From contig JAISHO010000047.1 in NCBI GenBank assembly GCA_031262485.1, forward strand, positions 1-64,000: 64,000 nucleotides of DNA, written 5' to 3'. The notes under the pieces are model-generated. The model did not search any database, was not told the DNA's origin, and was given only the letters and a program-made list of their open reading frames with translations. This DNA comes from Propionibacteriaceae bacterium. Its GTDB lineage: Bacteria; Actinomycetota; Actinomycetes; Propionibacteriales; Propionibacteriaceae. The translations under genes were made by a program, and so were the position numbers. Every line of letters begins with the position of its first letter. The first letter of the stretch is position 1. Of this stretch, positions 44,482 through 53,965 are shown one piece after another.

Positions 44482-45083
44482 GCACTCCCTTCAACCCTCT
44501 CTCCATGGAATCCCTCGCTCATAGCATTGTCACCCGGATGGAGGAGATGGACGCCTCCTTCCTAGACGACGTGCCACGGTTCACCGGGGCCGGAATATAC
44601 GCCATTTATTACTCGGGGCCGTTCTCCGCATACACAACGTTATCCGAACTCAACCGAGTGAGGTCAGTGGCGCCGATCTACGTCGGAAAAGCCGTGCCCA
44701 AGGGAGGACGGAAGGGGATGGATATCACCGCGTCGACGGAGACTCGGGCCTTGGCAGACAGGATCAGACAGCACGCCGTCAGTGTTCGATCTGCAGAAAA
44801 TATCGATATCGGTGATTTCACAGTTCGCTGGCTCGTCGTAGAGGACATCTGGATCCCCCTCGGCGAGTCCGCGCTTATCCGAGAGCACCGCCCCCTTTGG
44901 AACGCGTACGTCGAAGGTTTCGGCAACCACGATCCTGGCAGTGGACGCATCAACGGCATCAGATCACGCTGGGACACACTCCATCCAGGACGATCTTGGG
45001 CTGCGAAATATCCAGCACGACCTGAGACACCAGCCCATATCGAACAGGATGTCGTCGAGTATTTGCGTTCCAGGCTCTCATGA
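44478..45083 (+). CDS. Eco29kI-like type II restriction endonuclease (GIY-YIG)
   Basis: GIY-YIG nucleases of this family cut CCGCGG. The GIY motif is in GAGIYAIYYSGPF at about 38-50 and YVG in APIYVGKAVPKGGRKG at about 70-85. Arg in LADRIRQHAVSV, Glu in IPLGESALIREHRPLWN and the C-terminal GFGNHDPGSGR and RSRWDTLHPGRSWA complete the family pattern. It has 201 residues and starts with a GTG overlapping the methyltransferase stop by 4 bases, so nuclease expression depends on translation of the methyltransferase. It looks intact. Confidence 0.92.
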   Translation: MSTPFNPLSMESLAHSIVTRMEEMDASFLDDVPRFTGAGIYAIYYSGPFSAYTTLSELNRVRSVAPIYVGKAVPKGGRKGMDITASTETRALADRIRQHAVSVRSAENIDIGDFTVRWLVVEDIWIPLGESALIREHRPLWNAYVEGFGNHDPGSGRINGIRSRWDTLHPGRSWAAKYPARPETPAHIEQDVVEYLRSRLS

Positions 45084-45245
45084 CGAACTCACATGGGACG
45101 GACAGGATTATCTGCCACAAACCCTGAGCTAGTTCCGCGCCACCAATTTTAGTTTCCTTGATTTATCTGGTATCCTCGTTTGAACGTTAAGTTTCACGTT
45201 CCAATGGATTCATATAACGCTACCCTCGAGTTTAAGGGTTATATC

Positions 45246-46430
45246 ATGGGATTATTCCAAGATTTGAAAAATTATTTGTCCTCAGCACGATCGAAAACTC
45301 AGTCAAGTGCTTTAGGGAATAATGAAGGCCAAACATATTCGCCTCCTTCCATCGAACAAGATATTAGCGTTGCTGGGACGGAATTTCGTATTCCCCTGTA
45401 TCAGAATCGCCCAATTTTTGACTGGCTTGAAACAATCAATCAATATAAACGTCAAAATCGTTTCGAAGAAGCACTCATCATAGCGACTGGTTGCATGGAC
45501 GCGATGATCGAACGCGCGAAAATTGACCACCAGATTGCCATGGAACACTATGTCATCGAGGTTGCACGGATACAGCACAAATTGAAGAGGTACCCAGAGG
45601 AAATCGACACAATTCAAAATTGGTTCTCACTAAATATACCCCCACCTCGAGAAGATTTCAGAATTGACTTACAAAAACGAATGGCAAAAGCCAAGGAGCT
45701 TTTGGCTAAGCAAGAGGGGCTTCCATCTTCCGATCACCACGCCGAGTGGAAGCGTCTCGTGGACCTACAAAAGTCAGTCAAAGAGTCACCAGCCAGCTCC
45801 CCAAGAAGTCAAGTAGCAACTGGTTTTTCCTCTATTAACCCACGACGAACATCCTCATCGAAAAAGAAATCATCGAATCTTATTCCCGACCTTCGAGCGT
45901 TTCTATCTGACACATATACCGCCGTCGATTTCGAGACTGCGAATAGAAGCGGTGGAGTGTCTGCTTGCCAGATTGCCCTTGTCAAGGTCGAAAATGGCCG
46001 AATTGTAGATCGCTTTTCCACTCTTTTGAAACCTCCATCAGAATATTCGACTTTTGAATTCACATATCTTCACGGAATTCGATATAAAGACGTCCGTAAC
46101 GCTCCCACTTGGCCCGAGATAGCTCCCTCGGTGAGAAGCTTTGTTGGTAATTTTCCCGTTTATGCCCACAACGCACAATTTGATTCTCGTGTCTGGAGAG
46201 AGCTTGACATCTACTACGGTGTCGAATCTCAACCAGATCACCTATTCTGCACATATCGTTTAACAAAGCGGTTGGTGCCAGGGTTAGAGAATTACAAACT
46301 TCCAACCGTTTTGAAATGGTGCGCCCCTCACTATAAACTCAAGCACCACAAGGCGGATTCTGATGCTGAGGCGTGTGCACTTATCGTTAATTCCCTGCAG
46401 TCAAATACCCAGCTGCATTCGAACCTATAG
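45246..46430 (+). CDS. DEDDh 3'-5' exonuclease domain protein
   Basis: The C-terminal half (about 220-394) is a DnaQ-like exonuclease: YTAVDFETANRSGG with the first Asp/Glu pair, VYAHNAQFDSRVWREL with the second Asp, and a C-terminal HHKADSDAEACAL with the catalytic His and Asp. The N-terminal half is helical and charged (FEEALIIATGCMDAMIE), perhaps TPR-like. I chose ATG 45246 because AAGGG precedes it; the open frame begins at 45180. The gene is clearly AT-richer than its neighbours and uses codons such as AAA and ATT, a sign of transfer. It follows the restriction gene by 162 bases and may belong to the same defence insert. Confidence 0.85.
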   Translation: MGLFQDLKNYLSSARSKTQSSALGNNEGQTYSPPSIEQDISVAGTEFRIPLYQNRPIFDWLETINQYKRQNRFEEALIIATGCMDAMIERAKIDHQIAMEHYVIEVARIQHKLKRYPEEIDTIQNWFSLNIPPPREDFRIDLQKRMAKAKELLAKQEGLPSSDHHAEWKRLVDLQKSVKESPASSPRSQVATGFSSINPRRTSSSKKKSSNLIPDLRAFLSDTYTAVDFETANRSGGVSACQIALVKVENGRIVDRFSTLLKPPSEYSTFEFTYLHGIRYKDVRNAPTWPEIAPSVRSFVGNFPVYAHNAQFDSRVWRELDIYYGVESQPDHLFCTYRLTKRLVPGLENYKLPTVLKWCAPHYKLKHHKADSDAEACALIVNSLQSNTQLHSNL

Positions 46431-46462
46431 TTCAGGATACACACTAGACAACTGGTCCCAAT

Positions 46463-47962
46463 TTAAGAACCCGCAGCGGATTCCAATTCGGCGAACTTGG
46501 CGGCCATCGTCGGGTTTCCTCGGGTGAGCTTCTTGATGGTGACGTCTTGGGCTTTGTCGTTGGCGAGCCTCAGGTTGCGCTCTGATCCGAGGAGGGCGTC
46601 CTTGACTTTCTGGAGACGGTCGATCGCCTTGTCAATCTCTTCGATGGCGGATTGGAATCTCCGTGAGGCGAGGTCGTAGTTCTTGGCGAATCCCGTCTTG
46701 AAGACGTCCAACTTCTGCTCGAAGTCGGTGATGTCGATGTTCTGCTGGCGCACGAGTTCGAGTTCCGTCTTGTAGGCGAGCGACGTCTGGGAGGCGTTGC
46801 GCAGCAGAGTGATCATCGGGATGAAAAACTGCGGGCGGATGACGTACATCTTCGGATACCGGTACGAGACGTCGACGATGCCGGTGTTATAGAGCTCGCT
46901 GTCAGCTTCCAAGAGGGAGACGAGGACGGCGTATTCGCAGCCTTTCTCCGTGCGGTCTTTGTCAAGCTCTTTGAAGAAATCCTCGTTCTTATGCTTCGTG
47001 GCAGTGGCGTCGGACTCGTTCTTCATCTCGAACATGATCGAGACGATCTCGACATCGTTCTCGTCGGCGTCGCGGAAGATGAAGTCGCCCTTGCTGCCAG
47101 TGCGGGTGTCGTTGTCCTTCTCGAAGTAGGCCGTCGGGAACGCCGTCGCGCGGATGCGGTTGAACTCCGTCTCACAATGCTGCTCGAGGGATTCGCCGAT
47201 CATCTTCGTCGAGAGCTTCGCCTTCAAATCGCGCAAACGTTCGATGTGGTCGTCGCGGTCCTTGATCTGCGTCTCGTACTTATCCTTGAGGGATTTCTCG
47301 GCCAGTTCTTTCTCTAGGGCGGCGCGCTCGAGGGAGCCGCGCAGATCGTCGCGTTCTTTCTCGACGACGCCGACCGCCTCGGCGATCGCTAGTTTCCGGG
47401 CTAATTCGCCGGTGTCGAGTTTGGTCTTGAGGGCGTTGATCTCCTGGTCCTTCTCCGCGGCAGCCTTCTGCGCCTCGGCGAGGAGGTTCGCCTTCATCTC
47501 GTGAACTTCGGCGGCATGAGTCGAGATCGTCTTGTCGAGTTCTTGACGGAATCGTGCCTCGGCCAATTCGGCGGCGGATCGTTGCTCGCGTTCCTTCTCC
47601 GCACGTTCGCGTTTGGCCTCGTCCCGCTCCTTCTCCAGCGTGTGCCTCAGTTCCTCCTTCTCTTTTTCGAGATCGTTGAGCGCCTCCGTGACGGCGAGTT
47701 TGCGTTCGACTTCACCGGCGTCGAGTTTCGCCTTGAGATCGAGGATCTCCGCTTCGCGTCGGGCGACCTGTTCTGCCATCTGTTGGCTGATCTTCGATTC
47801 GGCCAGTTCGATCTCCGTGCGTTTCGCCTCCTCCGCTAAGGCGAGACGTTCATGGAGAGCGTGCTCGAATTCCTCATCACGGACTTGCTTGAGGATGTCG
47901 GCGTAACCCGCCTCGTCGACGGTGAACGCTTTGCCGCAATGCGGGCAGATGATCTCATGCAT
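46463..47962 (-). CDS. DUF2130 domain protein with N-terminal zinc ribbon and coiled coil
   Basis: The start, [17 protein letters not shown], is half of a zinc ribbon. Residues 25-240 form a long Glu/Lys/Arg-rich coiled coil. From about 245 to 440 is the DUF2130 domain: [39 protein letters not shown] and [14 protein letters not shown]. The acidic and Lys residues of the GDFIFR...EMKNE segment resemble a PD-(D/E)xK nuclease core. It has 499 residues, normal for the family. Function unknown; a nuclease role is inference. It converges with the exonuclease gene, leaving only 32 bases between stops. Confidence 0.9.
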   Translation of the reverse strand: MHEIICPHCGKAFTVDEAGYADILKQVRDEEFEHALHERLALAEEAKRTEIELAESKISQQMAEQVARREAEILDLKAKLDAGEVERKLAVTEALNDLEKEKEELRHTLEKERDEAKRERAEKEREQRSAAELAEARFRQELDKTISTHAAEVHEMKANLLAEAQKAAAEKDQEINALKTKLDTGELARKLAIAEAVGVVEKERDDLRGSLERAALEKELAEKSLKDKYETQIKDRDDHIERLRDLKAKLSTKMIGESLEQHCETEFNRIRATAFPTAYFEKDNDTRTGSKGDFIFRDADENDVEIVSIMFEMKNESDATATKHKNEDFFKELDKDRTEKGCEYAVLVSLLEADSELYNTGIVDVSYRYPKMYVIRPQFFIPMITLLRNASQTSLAYKTELELVRQQNIDITDFEQKLDVFKTGFAKNYDLASRRFQSAIEEIDKAIDRLQKVKDALLGSERNLRLANDKAQDVTIKKLTRGNPTMAAKFAELESAAGS

Positions 47963-48025
47963 AGGAACACTTCCTATCAGTGATGTCGCTTATCATCGCA
48001 GGGATCACTCGGACCGTTAGTCCTC

Positions 48026-48454
48026 TCAGCTCACCCGGCCGAGGACGCGGTCGAGGAACCAGCGCAGATCGCCCGTCTCGCCGTCGCGGCCGCCGCGGGC
48101 GACGACGAGGGGGGGCGGGGTCGCCGGCACCGTGATCCCACGGAAACGTTCGAGAAATCCGGGCGCGGCGACCGTCAGCTGATAATAGGAGCCGTCGACC
48201 CCAATGGCGACGCTGTGATCGTTGCGCAGATACCAACCCTCCTGAGTCGTTTTGACCGGCTGGCCGCTGATCGTTCGCGCCACGAGCGGCTCGGTGGGGA
48301 TCCCCTGCTTCTTCGCTTGGACGACGAACGCGTCGATCAGCTCTTGCGCCTGGGTCGCCTCGTGGAGGGTTTGGCCGGCCATGAGTTCCTCGAGGCGCTT
48401 GGCGTCTCGGTTACGGCGTTGTGCGAGGGTGAGGCCATCATCATCGGTCGTCAT
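48026..48454 (-). CDS. small conserved-looking protein of unknown function
   Basis: This is a 142-residue soluble protein. The N-terminal half is helical (LAQRRNRDAKRLEELMAGQT), followed by a beta-rich core with GWYLRNDHSVAIGVDGSYYQLTV split across strands and a C-terminal helix RWFLDRVLGRVS. The core recalls small proteins that handle a lipid or nucleotide, but I cannot name a family. It starts with an ATG at 48454, 20 bases after the LysM gene ends, and may be its downstream partner in one transcript. Confidence 0.7.
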   Translation of the reverse strand: MTTDDDGLTLAQRRNRDAKRLEELMAGQTLHEATQAQELIDAFVVQAKKQGIPTEPLVARTISGQPVKTTQEGWYLRNDHSVAIGVDGSYYQLTVAAPGFLERFRGITVPATPPPLVVARGGRDGETGDLRWFLDRVLGRVS

Positions 48455-48473
48455 GGGAAGAGGCTACGACGAT

Positions 48474-51400
48474 TCAGAGGAGAGCACGACGTGGCACCTG
48501 GGAGATCGCCGGATCGCGCGGTTCATCCCCCAGCGCCATCCCCGCCGAGGGACGATACGACGAGAAATTCGGCGACGACGACGATGCCGTCACCGCGCGG
48601 GGAAGATAGGGAACGAAGGGGGAAGCCGGCTTATCCGCCATCGCTGGGGCGGCGGGAACGCGGGCTTGCCTCACGGCGCCCTCCATCACCTCTTGGAGGA
48701 GCGCGACCGTCGAATCGGCCAGGTCGAGCCCACGACCCCGGGCATTGGCGATGATGGCGTTGGCGAGACGATCGACTTCGCCCCGGTTTCCTGTGGCGTC
48801 CTCGAGGCGGATCCGGGTGGCGAGGAGGAGTTCGTCGTCCGGGGCGACCCGCAAGGCGATATCCAGCGCTGCTCTCGCCTCCTCCAGACGCTGGGCATCG
48901 ATGTGACGGTCGCCGAGGACGACGGCAATGTCACGGATGACGGAGATCATGTCGGTGCGCATCTCCTCGGCCCAGTGCCACTGACCGGGCGCCGCGTCGG
49001 CCAAGGGGGCGCCACGGACCAGACTGAGCGCAGCCGCCAACCGCTCGGTGCTGGCCTGCTCGACTCCGCCGATGATGAGACGACGGAGAAGATGCCAATC
49101 GGTTGTCACCGCCCCGTCGACGGTGATCCGGCCGGAATACGCGTCGGGAAGATAAGGACGACCATCCTCAGCCCGGCCTAACCAGGTGCGCAGCCGGCTC
49201 ATATTCGATCGCCGCGTCCCCTCGGCGACGAGGAGTCCTTGAGCCATCTCACGGGCCGTCGCCCCCGGATGCTCGATGAGCCAGGCGAGGTATTCCAGGC
49301 AACTGCGCGCCGCCCGGGCCGGGGGCTCACCGCGCGCACCCTGTAACTCGACCGGACCGAGCAAGAGAAGTGCGGGGTGATCCCCCACGCTTCCTGCGAT
49401 AGCAGCCATGTCACTCATCGCGTCACTCTCCCCATCGGCGCACTGGCCGGACTCACACGACCACCATGCTGTTGTTGTCTCTTCATTTGCTGTCGTCTCC
49501 AAGAGTTCGATGAGATCGTCATCAGGACGAAGCAGGGGCGGCTGAACCGCGACGCCGAGCGGCACGAGGGTCGACCTTCCCTCGGCCGACACCCGCACAA
49601 CCAACGGTTCCCCAGGCCCCTCCTCGAGCCAGGTCGGATCAAAGCTCATCTCCCGGGTCTGCGACAGATCGCTCTCCTCCTCAGACGAGGGCGCCAATCT
49701 TTCGATCGGTCGGTCATCGATCTCCGTGGTCGTGACACCGCCGGGCTCCCCCGACACCACCGTTGTGACAGCGGTGACCCCGACCACCGGGCCCGCTCCT
49801 GCCTTAGTGATCCGGGCGGTCTGCTCTGCGGTGAGCGAGGTGAGGAAGATGTAGACGACGGGACACCAGGCCGAGCGAACGTCGGGATCAGCCCGCCAAT
49901 GAGCGAGATCGTGGCCCCCGAGGTGAGAGCGCCGCTCGTCGATCGCCGCCGCGAAACCGGTGATCCCCTCTTCGATCTCGTCGATGACGGTGACCAGGGG
50001 AAACGAGTCGAACACAGCCATCTCAGCGGAGTGTGGAGCGGCATCGTGGGACGGCTTGTCAGCGTCGCCGTCGTCACCGGTGTTCATACGCCCGACGACG
50101 ACGACCTCGACCCCTTCCGACCACCGCTGACAGGCCAGTTCAACGGCCACACCCATCGCGCTCGCCAACGCTGTCGACGCTTGCGCGGCTTCGATGCGCA
50201 CCGGCGCCGGCTGCTCGATATCGGCCATGACAATCCGGCCGGCCTCATCACGGCCTAGCCCGACGAGGGCCCACGGTTGGCTCTCCGCGCCGGTGTTCGC
50301 ATGCGACGCGGGCAGGGGGTGGCCCCAACGGTCTGTCACCTCGACGCCGTTCTCGTCGAAGAAGATGAGACGCCCAGTTCCGGCGCCCTCAGTGAGATCG
50401 TGAACCTCGATCGCGTCGGCGACCGCCTCGACGGGATCGCTCGCCCGATCGCTCGCGGCGGTGACGCCTAAAGCGGACTCCCACCGGCGTGCTCCCGGGC
50501 TCGTCGTGGGAATGCGACGCATCAAGGGGCGGGTCGACAGATGATCCTCCCTCCGGCGGCGCAGCAGCAATGTCAACCCACCCGCTAAGAGGAAACCAAT
50601 CCCCCCGGCGGTGACCAACGGGGTGAGATCATCTTCCGTTTCCTGGGCGTCGAGTGCCGAGGTGTCGGCTTGATGCGAGTTTTCCCCTGGCGGCACGGGG
50701 CCAACTTCTACTCGGGTCGAGATGGCGCCGGCATTCGATGTCGTCCCCTGATCGGCAGCGTCATCGTTGATCGGCGAACCCGGATCTCCTTCACGAGAAG
50801 TATCCCCATCAAGGTCGCGATCCGTCTCGGAGGTCGTGTCTCGCGCATCCCCGGAGGCATCAGCCCCTCCACGGACACTTCCTAAACGATCGTCAGGGTA
50901 AGGCTCAGTCGCCGCCTCGTTCTTTTCGACGATCGGCACGATCAGCTGCGAGCCGGCGATGATGACGTTCGGATCGGTCACCTGCTCCTCATTGGCGGCA
51001 TAGAGTTCAGGCCAACGATCATGATCGCCCAGTTCTTCACCGGCGATCGACCACAACGTCTCTCCTGATTCGACGATGTGACGTGCCACCTCAGGCGCTG
51101 AACCTTCTGCCTCTGGCGTCTCTTCATTCCCCGAAGGGACGAACGGCCCCATGGCGCCGGCATCCGACGAGTTCGCACCTCCGCCACCGGTCGGCGCGTT
51201 GGTGTCTTCCCTTTCCCACCCTGTCTGGGAATCGCGCACGTCCGACTCTGTCGTCTCCTCCGCCGCGGCACCGTCGCTGTCGGGCGTCGTCTGAGGGATG
51301 ACGAGCGTCCATCCGACTTCGAGGACATCAGAGGTGGCGAGGAGGTTCGCATTCGCTTGGGCGACATGCTGCCATTCGGCTCCGTCACCGAGATAGCGCT

Positions 51401-52085
51401 CCGTGATCGACCAGAGCGAATCACCGGGCTGGACGACGTGGGTGATCACTCCGACCGTCTCGTCGAAATCACGGAGATCGTCGATGGGGATGAACGAGTG
51501 ATCTCCCCCGCGATCGTCCGCCCATCCCGTCGACGACGAACGTGAGGCAGATTCTGCACGTTGACCTAGCGTCGCCATGTCTTCGTCTGACGATTGCTCC
51601 CCTGAATGCCATCGATACGCCTCCGCCGATGTCAATGTCGACACAACAGGTGGAGGAGCGCCTAACTGGTCAGCCAAGGCGGGAGCGGCGCCCGACACCA
51701 TCGGACCGATCCCCAAAGCGGCGACGATGAGAGGTCGGACGATCGCACGCGGCAAGCTCAATGCGCCATGAGTTGGTTCTATTTCACGTGAAACATTCCC
51801 CCGGCTACCCCATCTCATGCCGAAGTCACCACCCACTTGTTCCGCCTGAGCCTCCCTGAACTCCAGGACGATCGCGACGACGAGGACACACCACAGGACA
51901 GCTCCGAGCAGTGTGAGGACCCCGAGGATGATGGATCCGTCGTCCGGCGCGGTGAGCACAGCGGGGTTCTCGATGACACGGGCGATAGCGTCCCACCGGC
52001 CCGCGCCGACTAGGAGAACGGGCACTCCCACCACGAGCACGAGGAGAACGAGACCGGCGAGCACCCGGCGGACTCCGTTCACCAT
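48474..52085 (-). CDS. membrane protein with two LysM domains and a BTAD regulator domain
   Basis: Positions here count from the ATG at 52085. Two membrane segments lie near 8-27 and 52-75, with perhaps a third near 115-140. LysM 1 is at about 215-264 (THVVQPGDSLWSI, VGWTLVIP) and LysM 2 at about 335-384 (RHIVESGETLWSI). A further membrane segment is near 490-510 before a basic RRRRED. A large cytosolic part follows, with a C-terminal BTAD (bacterial transcriptional activator) helical domain at about 1020-1140. BTAD is usual in SARP regulators, but no clear DNA-binding OmpR-type domain is evident except a possible winged helix near 965-1010 (ATAREMAQGL...RSNMSRLRTWLG). The start fits AGGAGG five bases upstream; the frame extends to 52112. 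The protein may link cell-wall sensing to regulation; this is inference. Confidence 0.85.
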   Translation of the reverse strand: MVNGVRRVLAGLVLLVLVVGVPVLLVGAGRWDAIARVIENPAVLTAPDDGSIILGVLTLLGAVLWCVLVVAIVLEFREAQAEQVGGDFGMRWGSRGNVSREIEPTHGALSLPRAIVRPLIVAALGIGPMVSGAAPALADQLGAPPPVVSTLTSAEAYRWHSGEQSSDEDMATLGQRAESASRSSSTGWADDRGGDHSFIPIDDLRDFDETVGVITHVVQPGDSLWSITERYLGDGAEWQHVAQANANLLATSDVLEVGWTLVIPQTTPDSDGAAAEETTESDVRDSQTGWEREDTNAPTGGGGANSSDAGAMGPFVPSGNEETPEAEGSAPEVARHIVESGETLWSIAGEELGDHDRWPELYAANEEQVTDPNVIIAGSQLIVPIVEKNEAATEPYPDDRLGSVRGGADASGDARDTTSETDRDLDGDTSREGDPGSPINDDAADQGTTSNAGAISTRVEVGPVPPGENSHQADTSALDAQETEDDLTPLVTAGGIGFLLAGGLTLLLRRRREDHLSTRPLMRRIPTTSPGARRWESALGVTAASDRASDPVEAVADAIEVHDLTEGAGTGRLIFFDENGVEVTDRWGHPLPASHANTGAESQPWALVGLGRDEAGRIVMADIEQPAPVRIEAAQASTALASAMGVAVELACQRWSEGVEVVVVGRMNTGDDGDADKPSHDAAPHSAEMAVFDSFPLVTVIDEIEEGITGFAAAIDERRSHLGGHDLAHWRADPDVRSAWCPVVYIFLTSLTAEQTARITKAGAGPVVGVTAVTTVVSGEPGGVTTTEIDDRPIERLAPSSEEESDLSQTREMSFDPTWLEEGPGEPLVVRVSAEGRSTLVPLGVAVQPPLLRPDDDLIELLETTANEETTTAWWSCESGQCADGESDAMSDMAAIAGSVGDHPALLLLGPVELQGARGEPPARAARSCLEYLAWLIEHPGATAREMAQGLLVAEGTRRSNMSRLRTWLGRAEDGRPYLPDAYSGRITVDGAVTTDWHLLRRLIIGGVEQASTERLAAALSLVRGAPLADAAPGQWHWAEEMRTDMISVIRDIAVVLGDRHIDAQRLEEARAALDIALRVAPDDELLLATRIRLEDATGNRGEVDRLANAIIANARGRGLDLADSTVALLQEVMEGAVRQARVPAAPAMADKPASPFVPYLPRAVTASSSSPNFSSYRPSAGMALGDEPRDPAISQVPRRALL
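51780..51795. other. near-consensus parS site
   Basis: TATTTCACGTGAAACA matches the conserved 16-base parS at 15 of 16 positions. It lies inside the LysM/BTAD gene. ParB probably binds it, since single mismatches are tolerated at this position in other species. It is 8.5 kb from the site within parA. Confidence 0.75.
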
Positions 52086-52112
52086 CATCACCTCCTCGGG
52101 GCATCGCGACAC

Positions 52113-52427
52113 CCCTGGAAAGGGGGATGAGTGAGGCCCAGTTTCTACATCATGTTGATGACAGCCATACTCTAGAGGATCGACTCCTGTGACGGCATCC
52201 TCCCGCTGTTGTCACGGTGTTGTCCGGGCATCGCATCATGACCCGGGGCTTCGTGGTCGCAGAATCCATCGCTCTCGAAGCGGCCCCCTCCCGGCTTGTG
52301 GGCGATATGGGAAGATGGAGGGCCCCCTCTGCGTTCGTGGGGGTAGGCCGATTTCCGGGACACACCCCACCTTCTTGTCACCGGTCTCGGCGCCTGATCC
52401 GTATCGTGAGCGACCGAGGGGTACAAC
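52113..52427. other. divergent intergenic region between the LysM/BTAD gene and trxB
   Basis: It contains the candidate SigR-type promoter of trxB given separately. No gene is evident. A promoter for the LysM/BTAD gene must be near 52110-52160 but is not clear. Confidence 0.4.
52309..52335 (+). promoter_or_regulatory. candidate SigR/SigH-type promoter of trxB
   Basis: GGGAAG at 52309-52314 and GTT at 52333-52335 are separated by 18 bases, the pattern of disulfide-stress promoters in actinobacteria (GGGAAT and GTT). It lies about 90 bases before the trxB start. Thioredoxin genes are classic members of that regulon, which supports the call. Confidence 0.45.
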
Positions 52428-53405
52428 ATGACCACACCAACCACGTCGACGCATGACCTTGTCATCATCGGCTCCGGACCGGCCGGGTACACGGCGGCGA
52501 TTTATGCTGCCCGGGCCCGTCTCGACACGGTCGTCCTCGAGGGCAGCCTGTCGGCCGGCGGAGCGCTCATGACGACGACAGAGGTGGAGAACTTCCCCGG
52601 ATTCCCCGAAGGCGTGCTCGGCCCCGACCTCATGGCACGTTTGCGCGAACAGGCCGTCAAATTCGGCGCCACCCTCGTCGAAGACGACGCCGTCACCGCC
52701 GAATTGACGGGTGATATCAAACGAGTCAGCGATTCCGATGGAAACACCTACGAGTCGAAGGCCGTCATTCTCGCGACCGGTTCGGCGTATCGCCGCCTCG
52801 GGATCCCCGACGAAGATCGCCTGGCTGGAAAAGGCGTCTCCTGGTGCGCGACCTGCGATGGCTTCTTTTTCCGTGGGCAGGACATCGCCGTCGTCGGCGG
52901 GGGCGATTCCGCTCTCGAAGAGGCGATATTCCTCACTCGCTTCGCCTCTACGGTGACCATCGTCCATCGCCGTGATGAATTACGTGCCTCCGCCATTATG
53001 CAGGAGCGCGCGAAGAATCATCCCCAAATCTCTTTCGCATGGAATTCCCAGGTGACAGCAATTCATGGCGCCGACACCGTCGAGGGCATTGAATTGACCG
53101 ACACCGTGACGGGAGAAAAGCGAGATATTCCCCTCACCGGACTGTTCATCGCGATCGGGCAGGTTCCACGGCATGAACTTTTCACCGACGAGGTGACGCT
53201 CGATGAAGCCGGATTCGTCGTCGTCGACCATCCCGGCACCCGAACCAACCTTCCTGGAGTCTTCGCTTGTGGTGACGTTGTCGACCGAATCTATCGACAA
53301 GCGATCACCGCTGCCGCTTCCGGCTGTCGCGCCGCACTCGACGCCCAGCACTATCTTGCCGACGTCGCTCATCACGAAGTCGGGTCAACGTCCACTCAAG
53401 TTTGA
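52428..53405 (+). CDS. trxB: thioredoxin-disulfide reductase
   Basis: This FAD enzyme uses NADPH to reduce thioredoxin in the cytosol. The FAD motif IGSGPAGYTAAIYAARA is at the N-terminus, the redox pair is in WCATCDGFFF near residue 140, the NADPH motif VVGGGDSALEEA is near 160 and the C-terminal FACGDVVDRIYRQAITAAASG matches the family. It has 325 residues. GAGGGG lies seven bases before the ATG. The stop overlaps the longest possible trxA frame, and trxA follows by 26 bases, so they form one operon. Confidence 0.96.
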   Translation: MTTPTTSTHDLVIIGSGPAGYTAAIYAARARLDTVVLEGSLSAGGALMTTTEVENFPGFPEGVLGPDLMARLREQAVKFGATLVEDDAVTAELTGDIKRVSDSDGNTYESKAVILATGSAYRRLGIPDEDRLAGKGVSWCATCDGFFFRGQDIAVVGGGDSALEEAIFLTRFASTVTIVHRRDELRASAIMQERAKNHPQISFAWNSQVTAIHGADTVEGIELTDTVTGEKRDIPLTGLFIAIGQVPRHELFTDEVTLDEAGFVVVDHPGTRTNLPGVFACGDVVDRIYRQAITAAASGCRAALDAQHYLADVAHHEVGSTSTQV

Positions 53406-53431
53406 TACACATCAACCTCGAAGGAGTCACT

Positions 53432-53755
53432 ATGTCGCACGTTGTCACTGTCACCGATGCCACGTTCGAGACCGAGGTCCTCAAGGCCGACCTCCCCGTC
53501 CTCGTCGACTATTGGGCTGATTGGTGCGGTCCCTGCAAGCAACTCTCTCCTGCTATCGAGGATTTAGCCAAGACCTATGATGGGAAGGTCAAATTCTGCA
53601 AGATCGACACCAATGAGAATCTCGGTGTCGCCTCAAGCCAAGGAATTCGAACCCTGCCCACCCTGCAAATCTATCATCAGGGCGTCGTCGTCAACGCGCT
53701 CGTCGGCCCGGCCGCGACCAAGGCGAAAGTCCGTCAAGCCCTTGAAGATATGTGA
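53432..53755 (+). CDS. trxA: thioredoxin
   Basis: This is a small disulfide reductase acting with TrxB. The active site WADWCGPCKQL is at about 29-39 and the cis-Pro loop is GIRTLPTLQIYHQG. It has 107 residues, typical for the family. The ATG at 53432 is preceded by AAGGAG five bases upstream; the frame is open from 53402 but has no better start. Confidence 0.96.
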   Translation: MSHVVTVTDATFETEVLKADLPVLVDYWADWCGPCKQLSPAIEDLAKTYDGKVKFCKIDTNENLGVASSQGIRTLPTLQIYHQGVVVNALVGPAATKAKVRQALEDM

Positions 53756-53800
53756 TCACTGATTTTTGACGAATATGGAATAGTTATCTCATGTTCACTA

Positions 53801-53840
53801 TTAAAGCCCTGACAACTATCTCGTCAGGGCTTTAATATTT
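53801..53840 (+). terminator. terminator of the trxB-trxA operon
   Basis: TTAAAGCCCTGAC (53801-53813) and GTCAGGGCTTTAA (53823-53835) form a perfect 13-bp stem with a 9-base loop, followed by TATTTTC. It lies 46 bases after the trxA stop. A perfect AT-flanked stem of this kind may work in both directions and could also end the gene at 53966. Confidence 0.85.
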
Positions 53841-53965
53841 TCAGCATCACGATAATGATCGAAGGTCATCGTTTTACATTATCGATTTGTTATATTTCTT
53901 TCGAATATAATTAAACTGTTATCAGAGCCTTCTATCGTCCCTATCCGAAAGCCAAACCCGTCACG

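Noticed and set aside
45246-46430. The DEDDh exonuclease as a missing partner of the CRISPR adaptation genes
   Set aside because: It is 41 kb from cas1, on the other strand and of different base composition; nothing links them beyond the shared class of enzyme.
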